The notes under the pieces were generated by a model. The model had not been told where the DNA came from and did not search any database. It saw only the letters and a program-made list of their open reading frames with translations. From Albifimbria verrucaria (lineage: Eukaryota; Ascomycota; Sordariomycetes; Hypocreales; Stachybotryaceae): a stretch of DNA of 64,000 bases. The position numbers were made by a program, and so were the translations under genes. This document shows positions 1 through 12,810 of this stretch, one piece after another. The first letter of the stretch is position 1, and every line of letters begins with the position of its first letter. The DNA lies in NCBI GenBank assembly GCA_020081605.1, contig JAHREC010000062.1, forward strand, positions 1,798,001 to 1,862,000. Reading direction: 5' to 3'.

Positions 1-2541
1 GTTGTTGCGCAGGGTGCGGACGAAGTCGAAGTAGAGGTTCATGTCGGCAATGAGCTTGATGGCGCCGTCGGTACTGATGCGCTGGCGCTTGAGGTGCTTG
101 CAGATGGCGGTGAAGAGGCGCAGGCCAACCTCACCGTTGAACACGTCGAGCATGGACTTGTCCGTCGTGCCGACGAGCATGCGCGTGTGCGATGAGACAA
201 GCTCGACGATGCGCTTGGCCGTCTCCGTGGGTCCAATGTCTACCTCAGCGGACGCCGGCCCGCCCAAGACACTGGCTCGCTTGTCCGAGCTGGCCGGCGG
301 GGCTGGGTTGTAGTCCGTCGGGCTCTGGGTGGTGCCGTGTAAATACTCGACCTCGTCCATAAGCACGTCGATACCCTTATTCAGGCCAGCAGCCACGCTC
401 TCATCTAGCATCTGTTCGAACTTTTTCTTGGCCAGTCCGGCAGGGTCTAGGAAATCGTTTTTGTCGGCTATCTTGGGCGCTGCCAATTGCTGCTCGTAAA
501 AGACATCTATCATCTGGCTGATGAGATCTCCGACGTTGACAAGTTCGATGAACGTAACAAGTGGCGCGACCCCTGCCTGGCTGTGGTCGCTGACCTCCCT
601 CGGGTTATAATGTGATAGATGAGCTACGGCCATGTCGAATCCGGTTTTGACGTGTTTTTGGCCCAAGATTCGAAGCAAAGCTACGAAAATGTTGGCACAT
701 AGCTCTCTAGCTTCCTCTCCGGTCTGCCCGCCCAGTCGGATAAAGGCTGCGACTCGTCCAAGGCTTGCCTTTGCTGAGTGGACTAGCTTCAATGCAACCT
801 CGATGCTGAAGAGAGACTTGATGCCCTCCAGCTTCGACGTCATCAATGCTGCTTTGGCTTGAAGTTCATCCGTAGGAGCCTTCTCTGGCAAAGGACTGTG
901 CTTGCCATCCAATCCGGTTATACCTGGTGTGGTAGGCCGCGACTGTTGCGGCGTTGCACTTAATGTACCGGCTGGAGTCGCGGAAGCTGGCTTTGCTGTT
1001 CCAAATGGGGAGCCCATGGGGAAACTTGGCAGGACCGTGACGGGCATCATGATGACCTTCTTGAAGGAGCTTAAGAAATCCTTTTTGTCAGCAGAGCGGT
1101 TGATGTTGGACATGTAGAAGGATTCCAGCGACGAGTCCTGCTCAGACAGCTTTCTATCCCAATCCGCAACCTCTGCCTCTGCTTGTCTTGTGAAGAAGTC
1201 CAATTCCTCTTGTGTATATAGGTCGAAATGAGGTTCGAAGACGCGAAGGGTCATCTCCTTTGCTTTATCTTCAATCTCGCCATCAAATCCTTTAGGAACC
1301 TTGACCGACTGGAAAAACAGAAAAGTCTGTTCAAAAATTCCAGATACAGCTTTCAGATACGACGCAATGCTGCGTTCATGGGACTCATCAAAGAGGGAGT
1401 TGTATACTCCATGATAATGTCCTCTCGTACCCTATCAAGGAAAGCCCAGAATACGTTGACCGGTTCGGGAATATCCGCTCTATGACATCGGCTTGATCAT
1501 TCACCTTGCCCAGAAGCATCTCAAAGAATAGCCGTGATGGCTCAACTGATATTTCATCCGCAGCGCCTCGGTTAATGCAGTCCATGGGATTGACCACAAG
1601 TTGAGGGTCGTCAAAGATCGGATGCTTTTGAACGAAGAGGTCGATACCAGTCTTGGCTCCATTGAGAGAATACAACACATGGGCATAGCGTTTCATCCGT
1701 CCGTCCACGTCCCAGAATTCGTAGCCCTGCTCGAACTCCCGCAGGACAGCCCCTCGAAGATGCTGATCATAGACTTGAGCTTGTCTGCGCGAGCCACACA
1801 TCCTTCAGACCAGTCGCTCTTTGCAAAGCGCAGGAGATTAGCCAGCATCTGAGCTTGGGTTTCCGGATCCCGGAATGCCTGGAAGATAATGGGGTCGGCA
1901 TGGCTCTTTGCCTTGGCCACATCGAAATAGAAAGGCGCCAAGGCACCGTATATCTTGCCATACTCTTGCCGTGCTCCTCCCTGATGCTCTTTACATTCTT
2001 GAAGACATCGAGGTATGCCGCCGGATCGTGTAAAGGATCTCGTGCCGGCGCCCCAATGGCCATGGTCTCGAATCCATCCTTTATTTCTGAAGCTGCCTTT
2101 TGCTGCTTCTGTTCTTCAACCGAGGCATCGAATAGGGTCGTGGTAGTGGGCTTGGTTGCAGCTCCGTTGGCCTGGTTGCTCTTGGCTCGTTCTGCTGCCT
2201 CCCGCCTCCTTCGTACGAAGTCTTCGAATCGTTGGCGTGCTTCGCGCTCGTTCCAGCACCCCATGCTTTGCAGCCGTGATACCCATCGCGTATCATCATA
2301 TACCATCTCCTGCATGCGCCGGGATGCCTGCGCAAAGCGCATTTGGTCGGCGATGGGCAGGTAGTCTAGGATCGCAACGAGAATTTCTAGAGCACAGTGT
2401 TAGACATTGTCCAATAGCTCTGGGCCTTTCAATGGCATACCTGCCGGGAGGTTCGATCGGGCATCGAGCATCTCAGTCGCCTTCAAGGCGCTGAGGATGG
2501 TGCTCCCCGGTGGGCACCGCTACCCCCTTGGACCTATACAT
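1..2541 (-). CDS. RCY1: Recyclin-1, F-box/Sec10-domain endocytic recycling protein (3' end beyond window)
   Basis: Fungal recyclin-1 is an F-box protein that acts in endocytic recycling and vesicle traffic; its long C-terminal region is related to exocyst subunit Sec10. The N-terminus has an F-box-like stretch (NLPAEILVAILDYLP, codons split by an intron at about 2394-2443), followed by a basic coiled region and a long helical Sec10-like part. The reading frame is still open at base 1, where it reads ICKHLKRQRISTDGAIKLI, so the C-terminus lies outside. The frame is broken at least five times by one base, near 2513, 1955, 1751, 1467 and 1396, mostly in short homopolymers, and the protein is coherent across each break. 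The start at 2541 needs the break at 2513 repaired; an in-frame ATG at 2471 is the fallback. The family call is confident; whether it is the only Sec10-like paralogue cannot be told. Confidence 0.85.
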
Positions 2542-3238
2542 GGTGGGTGTATTCTCCGACGAACAGTATGTGGCTTCTCAAGCTGTGCAGCTTCCCATGT
2601 GCCGTCGGTCCGGCAGCATTAGAGGAACAGGGTGGGCGATCAATGCATTGTCGTTCAGATGGGACTGGTTCAGTGTTGCCGTAGTTTGTGTTGCTGTTTA
2701 GAGATTGGAAAATGCGAGGCTGAGGAGACAAACCCCCAGTGACGTTGTCAGTGTCCCTCCCCTACCCAAAGGCCCTGGGGTTATTCCAGGTACAGTACTG
2801 TACTTTAGTAGGTACCATAGGTTGGCAGAGGTAGGTAGCATTAGGTACTTCATTAGGGAGCCAAGGGTCTGAAACCACCCAACCTGAGCTGTCACATTAC
2901 CCTACAGTGACACGAGCCTTACCCTGAACCAGATCTCGAAAATGATGGAAATGCATTTTTGATATTTGAGTCCGCATATATCCTGTCTATTGATTGTTCC
3001 GTCTCCCCCATGAATTTATGTACAAAAAATCACAGAGCCTTTTTTAGCCCGCCGTATACCCAACGCCAGACTGATTTCCCACAGTTCACAGATAGAGGTG
3101 CAATATGCTTGTCCAAACCCTCGACATAATGCTGAGATTGAGACCCATCCTTGCCCAATGCTCACCAACTTTGAGCCGCAGAGCAAGAAAAATAAACAAA
3201 TGATGAAATGACGCTACACCGAAGCCGGGTCGATCCAG
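2542..3238. other. Intergenic: RCY1 promoter and HOM3 3' region
   Basis: No gene is visible here. It holds the upstream region of RCY1 and the 3' flank of HOM3, both on the minus strand. From about 2785 to 2860 it carries a perfect 14-bp palindrome and several AGGTA/TACCT words. The rest is unremarkable. Confidence 0.6.
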
Positions 3239-5110
3239 CTACTCAAGGAACGTGAACAGATGGGTATGTAGCACGTTCATAGCTCGGGTCGCGTCTCTTG
3301 CTTCAACAACGCAGGAGATGTTGATTTCGCTTGCACCTACATGACAGCCATGTGAGTCAGGGTGATACATCAACACGAGGGAGAAAGGAGATAGGAGATA
3401 CGTACCCTGAGAAATCATCTCAATATTGACGTTGTGCTCACCAAGGGTCGAGAACATGAGACCAGCGACACCAATCATGTTCTTCATGTCGGCTCCAACC
3501 AGACTGAGGATGGCCATGTCTCCAATGACACTGACATCACCGCACTCAGCAAGTTCATCCTTCGCCCTCATAAACGCGTCGGCTTGGGCACTGCCCGAGT
3601 GGATGGCGAGAGAGACATGAACCTCACTAGTGGAGATGAGGTCGACTGAGATGGCGTGCCTGTCGAGGATGGAAAAGACCCTAGCGAAGAAACCATGCGA
3701 GATGGAACGCTTGTTCGAGTGAACGTTGATGACGGTGATGTGGTCCTTGATGGTGACGGCGGTGGGACGTTTCGGCTTGCTGGTTCTCGCAAGGTGAGTC
3801 TGCGACGGAGTGGATCGGTGCAATTTACGTCCCGCAGTATGCACTGGGTCTGGCAGGACAATGGTGCCGTTTCCACGGGGTTCTTGACGTTCTTTATGCG
3901 GATTGGGATAGGGGCTCTGCGCGGATAACCTGATCCATGGTGAGGTGGTGGATGACCTCGGAGCCGTAAAACGTCAACTCAGCGGCCTCGGACGGGGTGA
4001 TGGTGGACAACAGGCGGGCGGTAGGGACCTTTGAGGGATCCGCAGTGAAAATACCGTCGACTTCCTTCCAGACCTGAAGCTCCTCGGCCTTCAGGCCAAC
4101 GGCGCAGAGAGCGGCGCACAAGTCAGTGTAGCCGCGGCCAATATCGCCGTCGATCAAGCTACCGGGAACGTTACCAAAGAAGCCCGTAACGACAGGCACC
4201 TTATTTCCACAAGCGGCGATCTTGCTGACGAAGGCCGCGACAGTGGCCTTGTAAAAAGCAGGGTCCAGTTGTCCCGTTGCTACGTCGCAGTGAAGTGCAT
4301 CGCAAAGATCAACATATTCGGCATCAACGCCCTGGTGTGGCACTGTTTAGCGGCAAATCTTGGGATGAAAGAGGGAAGTCAAGCGTACCGTATCTTGTAG
4401 CAGGGTGGCCATGAAGAGACAGCTGAGCTTCTCGCCGAAGCTGATGACACGGTCTTTGGACCTGGCGTTGATTTCCAGATGGAACCGCTTAGCGGCCACA
4501 ACATACTCGATGAGCTCCTGACATTCGATCTTGACTCTGTCGATAAGCTTGGCTCTTAGAGTTGGGTCCTCGACAAAGGATTCGGCGGCGAAAACGTGGT
4601 CGTTGCAAATGTCCATGACAAGACCCTTGGACTGCTCAACCAGCTCCTGCTGCTCCTCCTCGCTGTTGATAGCGGCACCAACCCCTTCAACTTGGTGTAG
4701 ACGCCGATTAACCTAGCACACGGGGAAATATGAGACGACATGGCAAATTTTCAAGTCAGGAAGCGCAGCTCTTACCGACTGGTGGTGCCCTCGGCCTTCT
4801 TGCCGGTGCTTCGGGCGGAACATACGACCACAACCCGGTTTCTTGAAAGAGTCTCCCTGAAGCATGCATGTCAGCGTCCAGGTCAAAAGGAGATAGCCAT
4901 GATTCTGAGACATACTTGACAATATCCTGAGCAATCTGAGATAATTTGTCAGCCTATGGATGCACGCAAGTTGGCCAAGCAAATGCGGGAAATTGAAAAC
5001 AAGAATCACTATGAACATACCTTTGTCGGAAACTTGCCAACGCTGGTACCACCGAACTTCTGGACAACCCAGCCCAGGCCGGAGGCATTGCTGTACGTCG
5101 AACTGCCCAT
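3239..5110 (-). CDS. HOM3: Aspartate kinase (aspartokinase)
   Basis: Phosphorylates L-aspartate to 4-phospho-L-aspartate, the first step towards threonine, methionine and isoleucine, in the cytosol. The N-terminal kinase signature VVQKFGGTSVGKFPTK is in exon 1, RNRVVVVCSARSTGKK in exon 2, the ELQVWKEVDGIFTADP substrate/ATP region near 4080, and two C-terminal ACT regulatory repeats from about 3760 to 3240. Five exons are supported; introns include 4332-4388 and 3337-3405 with normal GT-AG ends. The ATG at 5110 gives the usual short N-terminus before the kinase motif; another ATG at 5186 opens a different frame and would need a repair to join. Single-base breaks occur near 4683, 3912 and 3878. 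Tandem with RCY1 downstream. ACT repeats are the usual site of threonine feedback in this family. Confidence 0.95.
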
Positions 5111-6961
5111 GGTCGAGTTGTTTGGCGACTGGATCCTGGTCGACGGGGATGTCTTCTCCTTTCTTCTCCTCGGAGGAAGAACCCACTTTCTACGAGCGGT
5201 TTCGGAAGCAGCTGAGGTCTGAGGCTATCTCCAAGGTTCGCCGGCCCAAGAACAGAGAAGTGGAATGCGAGTCCAGAACCGTTTGATATGGGCTGAGCTG
5301 AAAACCTTAACACGCTGGAAAAACCAATTGCACCCAGCCAACAACGAGGGACTACTGGCAAATGTGTCGATAAATAGCCACAGGTGGCGTTTACGTTGCT
5401 GCGACTCGACCCTCCAATGGGACGGGCGGTTACGGGACGGTGATGGAAGAGGCGTGCTAGGACACGGCGCAGTTCCTGGCGTTTTGACTGAGCAAGCAAA
5501 AGGGAAAAGAAAAAAAAGACGGGACGGGACAGTCTATGAGATGAGCGTGAGAGGAGTGGAAGAGTCAGTCAGTCAACGAGAACTAAATGGACGAGCCCAG
5601 CGTCACCAATCCGGACCCGGCATCGCTGCCCCGTTTTTTATTGTCCTCGAGCCACGTCCGTCTTCGGATTTTCTGTTACTCACCCACTTTAACTCACTTA
5701 CTCACTCTCGCTTTCACTATCAACACTAAAAACCAATTTTAGTCATTGACCTTTGCCTCTAGCTCTTTTTTCTCTCTTTTGTCCGTCTTTCTTTTCCTTC
5801 TCCCCGTCGATCAATCAAATCCATCAATCAACAGCCTATCTCGCCCAGCCGTACCCGTAATATTAATTGCCAACTTCACTCTCAGTCAAGCAACGTTGCC
5901 AAGCCAGTTTGTCCATCAACTTTTCCTCAACTCACCTCATGGCGTCACCCCCTCTGTTCCTCTTATTTCTGCCCCTCGGTCTTTTTTTTTCTTTTTCCCG
6001 CAATAGGCGGCTGGTTCCTGGGCTAGTCGTGAAGGAAAACGTGCCAATCCTGCAGAGAGCGGCAGGCTAAACGTCGTCATTGGACCCTCCTGTACCTACA
6101 ATTTTCAAGTCTCAGCTGCATCCCCTCCGCTCCGTTGACCGGACATCTGCATGCACTGAAATCCGGCTTGTTCAGCTGCTTCTATGCAGATGCACCATTG
6201 CAGACGTGAATGCGTCATTACCTTTGCGATCTTGTAGATGCTATATACCACGTCGCATTGCCATTTCTTGCGGCTTGCGAACCAAGTGACAGGGCCTGTT
6301 TCACGATAATGCTGCTCCCTGGCCTAGTGGTAGCCAAGACGACACCCCTGGCTCCGAGTCCGGGGCCGGCCCCTGCTCCTCCGGTTGTCACCGAGGCTCA
6401 ACTACCTATCATTTTCCGCATCGCGCCAATGATCAATGACAACAACAACACGACCCGACAGTGGCAGACTGCCATGGCGCGGCAGGCATTGACTCCATTT
6501 CTGTCAACCCTGGCCGTTGATTCAATATAACCCCAACATCAGCCAGCCACCTCCGTAGCTGTCACTTTGGCGTCACCAGCATCTGTGTCTCAGTTCATGC
6601 AAGAAAACTTGAAATCGTCTATTCAATCAACCCTTGATGCGCAGTCGCCAGAACATGTCCAATAGCAAAACCTCCAAGCCGATGCTCACAGCCAATACAT
6701 ACAGTAGAATAATAAAACACCCTCGTGCCATTGACCAGCTATCGGCTCCCAAGCTTGGGAGCAGGAACGCACGCAGGCGTCTAGCCGCCGTACCTTTTTT
6801 CCCTAGTCATTCGTCGTCCCGTCGTCACGTTGATTAGTTGGTAAGATAGTGTTTGTGTCGGGGATACTAATGTGTGTTGTGTATGTTGGGTATCGAAACG
6901 ACGCCCCAGCCAGCCCGTTCAACGCCTTTCGCCCAAGAGACACTGTAAGATCCATCATGTG
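5111..6961. other. Intergenic: HOM3 upstream region with CT-rich tract
   Basis: About 1.85 kb between the start of HOM3 and the end of the RFX gene, both on the minus strand. The CT-rich stretch at 5755-5815 followed by AATCAATC-type sequence resembles a plus-strand fungal promoter and leader, but no convincing plus-strand gene follows. A plus-strand ORF at 5265-5729 has low-complexity, arginine-rich composition and is probably chance. See the finding on the interrupted frame at 6210-6656. Confidence 0.5.
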
Positions 6962-9560
6962 TTATAAGCCTGCGCCGGCCGATAGCTCGTCCGCCCCCAT
7001 CAGACCGGCGCCTTCCGCTCCCGTGAACGTAAACTTATCCATGGGAAACTCCTCCTCTGGCGTTCGGATGCCAATGCCGCTGTCGTCATGTGCGTCACCA
7101 CCGCTCACGCCCATCGGCGCATGGCTGGTGGTGTTCGATGGCGGAAACGGCGCTCGCCCTGGTTGTGAATGAGACATGCTCGACATGTTCAGGTCCTCGC
7201 TACCGCTGCTATATCGCGAGTTCTGCCGGCTGACCTCCTTGCTGACCGCTTGTGGTTTCGGTGCCTCGTTTGGGCTCTGGCTGCTCTTCTGCTTCATGAA
7301 GCCGCCTTGCTCGGCGAGGAAGCATACCATCTCATCTACCCAAGTCTTTGTTACCCACCAAGACCCGAAACTTTTGCCCTGTGCCAGAGTCAAGTCTCGC
7401 ATGACGGCAGTGCCCACCCTCTCGACACACCAGACGATGTCCGAGTGCGAGGCATAGGGAAACTTCTCCGCCAGCCCTCGCAGGAATTGAACCCATCTGT
7501 CTAGGACGTTGGTTCCCGAAGAGCTATTTTCGCCCTCTATGGATTGTCGACCTTGTCGCGCAGCGACGTCGCCGTATATCGTTACACATTCGACTTCCCA
7601 TGGCACGTTGATGGGGTCTAGCAGGTCGCGCATCTCATTGACAAGGACATTAACAACGTCGTCCATGCCACGAGTGGGCACGCATTCTGCAATCTTTCGC
7701 GGTCGGATCATGGTAATCCAGTCCACGTACATCTGATCTCGATTCGCCGGGTTCGACAGCATATTTGCAGCAGCGTGCGCTGTCAAGTTGACTCGCAGAG
7801 CCCTGTCTAGGAGGCCTGCGAACAGAGTGGCCGGTGCCTCCTTGGCTCGAATGACATGTTGAGGCTGGCCCTGGAAAGACTCTCGAATGTGAGGCACTAG
7901 TCTCTCTGAGATGTTCCTGAGCGTATCCAATACTTGCTTGGGCACAACTTGCAAAGTCAACCGAGAGACAATATTCATCATACGCTGGTAAAGCACAAAA
8001 TCACACCCTCAATCCAAGCAGCGAGCTCAGGGTTGCCAAAGAGTTTTTGTACAGGCATGGTAAGTGTGCCTTGAAATGATGTGTACAGGTGAAAGAATGT
8101 CTTCTCCTTGCAGTATCGAATGCATTCGACTAGTGACGTGCAGTGTGATCGATAGAGGGCCGATAGTGATTTGGCGGCATCCGGGTCTGTTCCTGGAGGC
8201 AGATATGCTTCAATTGGAGGAAGCCCAAGAGGATCCGATTGTTCAAAGCCTTCCTTGTCATCGGGGACAAACGCGAGCTCGAGCACCGTTTTCGCTGCGG
8301 TTGATTGTAGGTTGTCGATGCTGGCAAGATCTGGCTGATTGTACAGACTATGTGATCGTCCACCAGATTTTGAATGTAAGGGGTCTTCGTGTTTATCGTT
8401 CGTGATTTGAGGAGAGAGTTGAGGTATGCGAGCAGGATTGCTGCTTGATGGTGCAGGGGCACTGCTAAGCTCTGTTAACCCTGAAGATTAAACGACAGCA
8501 ACAACGACTAACCTGAAGCTCCGGGAATGGGTGCTTGTTTCGGTGATTGGCCGTGGTGGTTGTGATTGGGATTCTCGAAGATCCGGCTGGTCGTCAACCA
8601 GTGTGAAGTTCACATAGTGGTACTTGGATTCGCCTCGAACGCCCAAACGCCTCGTCTTGAGGCCAGGAATAGCACACGAACCAACTTTCCGAAACTAGCA
8701 GGGTTGAGGACCGTGATTCTCTCAGTCGCGCAGCGGGACGCGTAGTTGGCATACACTCTGCCACGAGGAACAGAGCCCTTGCCCTTGGTACAGACGGAGT
8801 TTATCCTGAAAAAAAAAGCATCGTCAGTAGCCGGCCTTGGCGATATAGAAAAATTGTACCAACCATAACATGGCAAAGACTTGGCGAGTTCGCTCAGAAT
8901 TAGGACCGCGCTCGTTCCCGTGCAGCTCGCCAGCCACCTCTTGAGGTTGCGGTGCCTGTTGGCACTGAAGAGTTGACGCATTTCGAGCTCGTTGTTTGCA
9001 CTGGACCTGCCTGAGGTGGACTTGGTGGGCCCGACCATGCCGGCCATTGAGTCGCCATCCTCGTCGCGGTCAAGCATTTGGCTATCCTCTGTAAAACTCG
9101 CGTTCGCTCCGAATTGCTCGGCAGGCAGTGGGTGCCGAGCCATGTGGTGGTGCTGTTGTTGGTAGGACATGGGATGGCCCATCGGTGCCCCCATGGAGCC
9201 GTCCATGGCAAACTCCTGAGCGGCGTTCTGCATGTGGTCCGCAGCCTGGAGGATCAGATCCTCGGGAGTCATCTGTGGAGCGGCACCCAGAACCTTATGG
9301 TGAGCTTGATCATTGGGGATCCATTGGCCGGCATAGATGTCGGAGGCGTCAGCAAACGCCGACTGGTCCATGGTGGGCTGTGTCGTCACGCTGTGGATGG
9401 ATGTCGTCGAGGCGCGGGATTGGGGTCGCTTCCTGGTCCTCGCAGCAGCGCGCGCTGCCGACATGTCTAGCAAGACGAGGTTAGAATTAAGACTGATCAT
9501 CGAAAAAAAAGTGGTGTTGTGGTAGAAGCTTAGGCAAGGTGTAGACATACCAGGCTCCAT
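6962..9560 (-). CDS. rfx1: RFX-family winged-helix transcription factor (RFX1/CPCR1-like)
   Basis: Nuclear transcription factor that binds X-box DNA through the RFX winged helix. The DNA-binding domain spans about 8955 to 8590: RHRNLKEVA, HGNERGPNSERTRQVF, then after an intron NSVCTKGKGSVPRGRVYANY and LGVRGESKYHYVNF, the hallmark of the family. The long central part (about 8290-7330) matches the conserved RFX-type helical extension; the C-terminus is Ser/Pro-rich and ends EFPMDKFTF. The N-terminus carries His/Gln-rich sequence. Exon 1 encodes only MEP plus one base (ATG at 9560), with introns about 9474-9550, 8816-8863 and about 8466-8510. One-base breaks are near 8941, 8666 and 8007. In Hypocreales this family includes CPCR1, a regulator of beta-lactam genes in Acremonium, and in yeast Crt1/Rfx1, a damage-response repressor; which role applies here is unknown. 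Confidence 0.92.
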
Positions 9561-10944
9561 AGTGAGGGACTGTTGTGATTAGGTCAAAGCAAGGTGTGGA
9601 TTATGCAACAACAAACATTGGCCGATGTTGTGTGCACCCACGGGAGAAAAAACAGTGATGACCGGCAGCCTGCGCGAGGGACACCAGATTCAGGAAAGAT
9701 AAGAACGCAAAGGGTGTACGAGAATGCTGCGCAAGAGCAACACTAAGCTTTTCGGCTGCGCGCGCCTGGTGCTGGCGATGCTGTCGTCTGGTTCAGGTAG
9801 GCTGTTGTTGTGGTTGTTTTCCTGTTGCGAGGCCAACGAGAGGAGGAAAAGCACGGGATGGGCAGGTGACCTTTGTTGATCAACTTTGGCACCAGCCACA
9901 AAGCCACGGTCCAGCCACTGATGAGCAGCCGCATTAGGATTAGCTCTAGCGGCTGTTGACCCGCTGGTTAGCCGAGAATTCCAGCATCTGGTTTACGTAA
10001 GGACACTATTATGACAAAATGGAGGTGAGGGCAGAAGCTTCATGTGGTAACAGAGTATCTGGGAAGAATTGCGTGCCATTCATTTTGTGGAGGTATGTAC
10101 TGCTACGGAAACATCCTTTCGATAGAACTTTCTTAATCTCAGCCCCTGTTACACAGACGCTATCTGCATCATGTATGACATTCATTTGGGTGGAGGAGGA
10201 GGAAGAGCTCATTTAATTGCTTAGCATGCCCTCATATCTACTACGTAGTAGCTATAGGCTGAGGCTGATGATATTAATTATTATTATTATTATTTTTATT
10301 ATTTTTTATTTTGCTACAAGGCCCAATTGCAGCCAAGTACTGCGTACCTGATCCCCATCTAGGGTACTGTCGTCCATCACGGGCTTTCTTCCGCTGAACC
10401 ACCACACATTGGAAGGTTTGGTGGAACCAAGCGACAGCTCGTTCACATCCCATTTTCCCTGATCATAGCTTCGTACCCGCAGCTTGCTGTGGGAGATGGC
10501 GGGCCTGTAGTCCACGTCCCGCAGTACCCTGGCTGTGGCGTATAGCAAGGCGTATGCGCAAGTAACTGATAAGAAATGGAACCTTTGATGTAACAGATGA
10601 TGCAAGACACCCTGCTGGTTGTGTTTCAGTCCGTCCCTGGATCCATAACTGCCCGACCAAAACACGTCACTTAATTCGTCCATGGCCTAGCGGTCTTCCT
10701 GCCTACCTCTCTTCATCTTCCATTTCCATCCCTCTGTCCTCTTGCTGTGGTCTGAAGCTCCATCCAACAAGCCACTCTCAGAATCAACCTCAGTGTTTCC
10801 CGCAGACCTAAGCTATCCCCTTCGCCGTCGCAAAACCATCTTCGTCTGCTCAACTTTACGTCCATCCGAACTCCCCGCCGTCTTGCGCTTATCGCTCCCT
10901 CAGCTTGCCAACCCCGCCGCGCACACAGCTAATTTGACGTCAAA
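9561..10944. other. Divergent intergenic region between RFX gene and YOP1
   Basis: Contains the promoters of two divergent genes. An ATT/AT-rich microsatellite lies at about 10271-10313. The minus-strand ORF at 10306-10683 has no recognisable motif and overlaps the repeat, so it is not called. The last 230 bases before YOP1 are CT-rich and likely hold its promoter and leader. Confidence 0.5.
10271..10313. repeat. ATT-rich microsatellite
   Basis: An imperfect run of ATT units grading into AT-only sequence, in the RFX/YOP1 intergenic region. Confidence 0.85.
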
Positions 10945-11635
10945 ATGTCTTCTGCCCAGGAAAGAGCGCAGAACTACCTTGGTGCTCTCGACAAGGAGGT
11001 TTGTTACTCATGCCATTCCCGTGAAGCTCTATCAGCAGTGCTGACTCTTTTTTCTGTCTCAGCTCGCCAAGTACCCCACCATCGCCAACCTCGAGAAGCA
11101 GACTGGCGTCCCCAAGGCCTACGCCGCCATTGGTGTCGTCGCCCTTTACTTCTTCCTCATCATCTTCAACCTTGGTGGCCAGTTTCTTACTAACCTTGCC
11201 GGATTCGTCATCCCCGGCTACTACTCGCTCGGTGCTCTCTTCACCTCTAACACCGCCGATGATACCCAGTGGCTGACTGTGCGCACAATTTGTACCCTCT
11301 TCTGATTAGAATCGGACTCGCTGACATATTTTAGTACTGGGTCGTCTTCGCCTTCTTCACCGTCGTTGAGAGCTTCATCAGCATTGTCTACTGGTTCCCT
11401 TCTACTTTGTCTTCAAGTTCATCTTCCTCCTGTGGCTGGCACTCCCCACCTTCCGGTAAGTACACGATCCAGCCGAGGAACAGAGCACAAAAGGCTAAGC
11501 AAGCATTGATATAGTGGTGCCGATGTCATCTACCGCTCCTTCCTTGTCCCCACCCTTGGCCGACACTTCAACGCTTCCGGCTCGACCGCCGCTGGCGTTC
11601 GCTCCAAGGCTGAGGGAGTCAACAAGACCGAGTAA
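10945..11635 (+). CDS. YOP1: ER membrane-shaping protein Yop1 (DP1/TB2/HVA22 family)
   Basis: Reticulon-like hairpin protein that bends ER membranes into tubules and works with Rtn1 and Sey1. The start MSSAQERAQNYLGALDKE and the TGVPKAYAAIG motif before the first hydrophobic hairpin are typical. Hydrophobic segments follow (VALYFFLIIFNLGGQ, then GYYSLGALF), the second hairpin WVVFAFFTVVESFISIVYW, and LWLALPTFRGADVIYRSF. The tail is Ser/Ala-rich and ends NKTE. Four exons are supported; introns begin about 11002, 11279 and 11456, the last splitting an Arg codon. One base is missing near 11403 (TTCCCTTCTAC, where TTC-CCT-TTC-TAC is expected). The length of about 170 residues fits the family. Confidence 0.95.
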
Positions 11636-12810
11636 ACGGAGATAATGTCTTGAGATAGCCACCGGCTGCTCTGTCAGGGCCAAGGACAGAGTACAAGTAT
11701 GTCTGTCACCGCTAAGAAAAAAGAGCAGACACTCTGGGTGGGCATGGAAATGCTAAAATAAAATTATGGTATATGCTTTTGAAGAGCTGTGAACGAGTTG
11801 TTATGAACAGGTAACGACTGGGGTGACCATTTCAACGGGGGATTCTTGGCTGGTGTCTTGGATGGCGCAGGTGTTGTCGTTCATCAGAGCTGATACCTTT
11901 CACATAGGGAGGTTGGCTCGAGTTGGGGCTGGGTGAGCAATTGGCATAGCTAGCTATCTCGGGTAGTTCCGTAATGATATGCCGGCTTTTGTTGATGGAC
12001 CTTGCATACTTTCGGTCACCTGATGTAAAACGTGAAGGGATGTTCTGGGCTGATGTTTGGCCATTTATTTGCCCTCAACTGCATGCTAAAACTAGTTACC
12101 CCAGTGCCTGGTAGCCCACCGGCACTCCCGTGCCACCACATGGGCTTACATGTTCGAGATTCATTTCATCGCGTGCCAGCGGAGGGTATCCATCTCCGGC
12201 CGTTTTCTGGAACATAGCCTGAGACCAGATGCTGGTTAAGTGGAAGAGATCTCTCCCCATGTTATGTCTAACACATGTAGATCCTGACTCTAGGCCCAGT
12301 AACTTATACATCTTGCCGATGCTACCATCATACCACCTTTGCGTCCAAGATATTGGGTCACAACGTCATGCCCCGGGTCTGTGTGATTGGCGTTCACCCT
12401 TACAGGCTGTGGCAGTGCAAGCACCAGCCCCAAGCTCAGCCTGAGGGGTACCGCATGTCCTGCTTTAGGCTTAGTAGGAGGCCAGAAAAGGGACTATGGC
12501 GAAAAGGGTCGCACCTTATCCGCCTAGACCAATACCTGATACAATCCTTATGGGGAAGGCGCTTCACATTATCGCAGCTTGTCAGAAGCGATCATGAAAC
12601 CGCCCAAATAACAGTCCTGAGCGACCACATCGACCACATTCTTACACTCTTTCATCGCTTATCGCACACGGCTGCCGACCATTACACTTATCATTGACTC
12701 GTTAAAGATTTAATTACACCTTACTAGCTTTCGAAGTCGCAATCGGCAATCCATCACCGACCGGCCGGACAAGACACCAGAGCGGCTGCCCTGGCGGGTA
12801 TGCATACAAG
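11636..12810. other. Intergenic between YOP1 and MID1
   Basis: About 1.2 kb holding the YOP1 terminator region and the MID1 promoter, both genes being on the plus strand. AATAAAA-like A-rich sequence at about 11755-11765 is a plausible YOP1 polyadenylation signal. The ORFs in both strands have no recognisable features. Confidence 0.5.

Noticed and set aside
5265..5729. 154-codon plus-strand ORF upstream of HOM3
   Set aside because: Arg-rich, low-complexity composition without motif, overlapping the likely HOM3 promoter.
6311..6375. tRNA-like D arm (TGGCCTAGTGGTAGCCA)
   Set aside because: The D arm pairs well, but no anticodon stem, T arm or acceptor stem can be formed around it.
10306..10683. 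125-codon minus-strand ORF
   Set aside because: No recognisable motif; its end runs into the ATT repeat and no splice sites improve it.
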